Shown here: positions 63,140 to 64,000 of the stretch, one piece after another
Layout of the letters: each line of letters begins with the position of its first letter
Numbering within the stretch: position 1 is the first letter of the stretch
DNA from: Nitrosomonas ureae
Lineage (GTDB): Bacteria > Pseudomonadota > Gammaproteobacteria > Burkholderiales > Nitrosomonadaceae
Length of the DNA: 64,000 nt
NCBI RefSeq assembly: GCF_001455205.1
Contig: NZ_CP013341.1
Span: 1,488,001-1,552,000, forward strand
Direction of reading: 5' to 3'
Position numbers and translations under genes: made by a program
The notes under the pieces: model-generated
Seen by the model: the letters and a program-made list of their open reading frames with translations, nothing else
What the model was told of the DNA's origin: nothing
The model's database searches: none

Positions 63140-63625
63140 ATGACCAAGATTGCAAAAAATACGATCTGCCTCTGGTACGAAAACGACGCCGAGGGGGCTG
63201 CGCGATTTTATGCCGAGACATTTCCCGATTCGTCCGTCGGCGCGGTGCATCGCGCTCCAGGGGATTTTCCATCGGGCAAAGAAGGGGATGTATTGACTGT
63301 CGAGTTCACCGTAATGGGCATCCCGTGCCTCGGACTCAATGGCGGGCCTGCGTTCAAGCACAACGAAGCCTTTTCTTTTCAGGTTGCGACCGAAGACCAA
63401 AGTGAAACGGATCGCTATTGGAACGCGATCGTCGGCAACGGTGGTCAGGAGAGCGACTGCGGTTGGTGCAAGGACAAGTGGGGCATCTCTTGGCAGATTA
63501 CGCCGGTTGCTCTGACGAAAGCATTCACCAGTCCCGACCGCATTGCCGCCAAACGAGCCTTTGATGTGATGATGACGATGAAGAAAATCGATATTGCCGC
63601 AATCGATGCGGCCTTTCGCGGCTGA
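63140..63625 (+). CDS. VOC family protein (PhnB-like)
   Basis: A 161-residue protein of the vicinal-oxygen-chelate fold, PhnB/3-demethylubiquinone-methyltransferase-like group: NTICLWYENDAEGAARFYAETF, VEFTVMGIPCLGLNGGPAFKHNEAFSFQV, CGWCKDKWGISWQITP. Catalytic role unknown; members often bind small ligands. AAGGA lies nine bases before ATG. Confidence 0.9.
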   Translation: MTKIAKNTICLWYENDAEGAARFYAETFPDSSVGAVHRAPGDFPSGKEGDVLTVEFTVMGIPCLGLNGGPAFKHNEAFSFQVATEDQSETDRYWNAIVGNGGQESDCGWCKDKWGISWQITPVALTKAFTSPDRIAAKRAFDVMMTMKKIDIAAIDAAFRG

Positions 63626-63748
63626 GACGTGAGCGGTCTGTTATTTCATGCAAGCCGACGACGCTTCGCAGCGTGGCTTAGCCCGCGCAACGCGAAAGCT
63701 TAAAACGTTCCGCCGAATTTCTTTGCACGCCATCCATCTTGCCCGGCG

Positions 63749-63765
63749 AATTAATCAGTGTATCC
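63749..63765. repeat. Isolated copy of the MITE right end
   Basis: AATTAATCAGTGT (63749-63761) then NTCC matches the right end of the element at 5065-5083. No matching left end was found nearby, so it may be a decayed copy. Confidence 0.4.
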
Positions 63766-63790
63766 ATTATTTGCGCAATCGCCTTTCAGC

Positions 63791-64000
63791 TCAATCAATA
63801 AAAGGATTCTCAACCAGCAATCCCTCGATTTTCTGGCCGTGATGCAAATCTTCCGTGTACAAGCGCGTGCTGCCGGATTCAAGGGTTGCGGCGACAATCA
63901 AGGCATCGTAAAAACTAAAATCATAGCGTGCTTGCAGGTCAAGGCCACGCTGATAAAGCGCTGGACTGGGCATGACCCGCCATAAGGGTGTCAGAATCTG
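63791..64000 (-). CDS. PIN-domain protein, C-terminal part (5' end outside window)
   Basis: The frame stays open to the right edge, beginning QILTPLWRVMPSPAL, so the gene continues beyond the window; an internal ATG at 63973 is not its start. The 69 visible residues hold the end of a VapC-like PIN domain: YDFSFYDALIVAATLESGSTRLYTEDL, with the acidic residues of the active site (Asp in FYDAL, Asp in TEDL). Probably the toxin of a toxin-antitoxin pair whose antitoxin would lie outside. Confidence 0.82.
   Translation of the reverse strand, partial: QILTPLWRVMPSPALYQRGLDLQARYDFSFYDALIVAATLESGSTRLYTEDLHHGQKIEGLLVENPFID

Noticed and set aside
1..64000. CRISPR arrays, tRNA and rRNA genes, prophage
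   Set aside because: No regularly spaced direct repeats, tRNA cloverleaf or rRNA sequence was noticed. The single GH19 gene is not accompanied by other phage genes.

Overview
The window looks like a chromosomal segment of a betaproteobacterium, most likely Nitrosomonadaceae (Nitrosomonas-like). This is an inference from gene families and order: the sigma factor/DUF3619/DUF3106 operon, argJ next to a DUF815 ATPase and a Nudix-ThiE fusion, xseB-ispA-dxs-folE2, a MutL with an endonuclease motif, and many short palindromic repeats of the GTCATTCCCGC type. No amo or hao gene and no rRNA or tRNA gene was seen, so the genus is not proven.

Layout. 1-6708: a type I restriction-modification locus in the unusual order hsdR-hsdS-(GIY-YIG gene)-hsdM, full of palindromic repeats and a MITE-like element; hsdS is split into two frames. 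6774-12265: rtcB, an ABC exporter with its DUF1854 partner, and a sigma-factor operon. 12478-16886: yacG, a GAF/GGDEF protein, Nudix-ThiE fusion, DUF815 ATPase and argJ. 17292-21980: cspA, catalase, a secreted small protein, and an AI-2E-type permease whose C-terminal domain is cut off by an in-frame TGA.

22304-29402: an aromatic-catabolism block on the minus strand. It matches the p-cresol methylhydroxylase set (cytochrome, TAT-exported partner, flavoprotein) followed by an aryl-alcohol dehydrogenase and an aldehyde dehydrogenase, with a DODA-type dioxygenase and WrbA upstream. 29520-35155: a copper-type P-ATPase, a D-2-hydroxyacid dehydrogenase and mutL. 35253-41261: a GH19 enzyme, an EAL/HD-GYP pair and an ExbB-ExbD-TonB-like operon. 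41648-43843: small conserved genes.

43931-53470 is the most interesting stretch and lies wholly on the minus strand. A CDP-alcohol phosphatidyltransferase sits next to a fusion of a diacylglycerol-kinase-like domain with a TAM41-like CDP-lipid synthase domain. Together these could phosphorylate a lipid, activate it with CTP and attach a head group. Beyond a ktrA/ktrB potassium uptake pair (ktrA frameshifted in a poly-A tract) lies a four-gene overlapping operon: a GNAT-type acyltransferase resembling the bacterial ceramide synthase family, a MobA-like nucleotidyltransferase, lptF and lptG. An envelope-lipid pathway of unknown product is a reasonable hypothesis.

54492-58388 carries isoprenoid and folate genes (xseB, ispA, dxs, folE2). 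58446-64000 is accessory: a minus-strand gene remnant, a nucleoside-deoxyribosyltransferase-like protein, an ABC-F ATPase, a Fic toxin with a long antitoxin, a VOC protein and a PIN-domain gene cut by the window edge.
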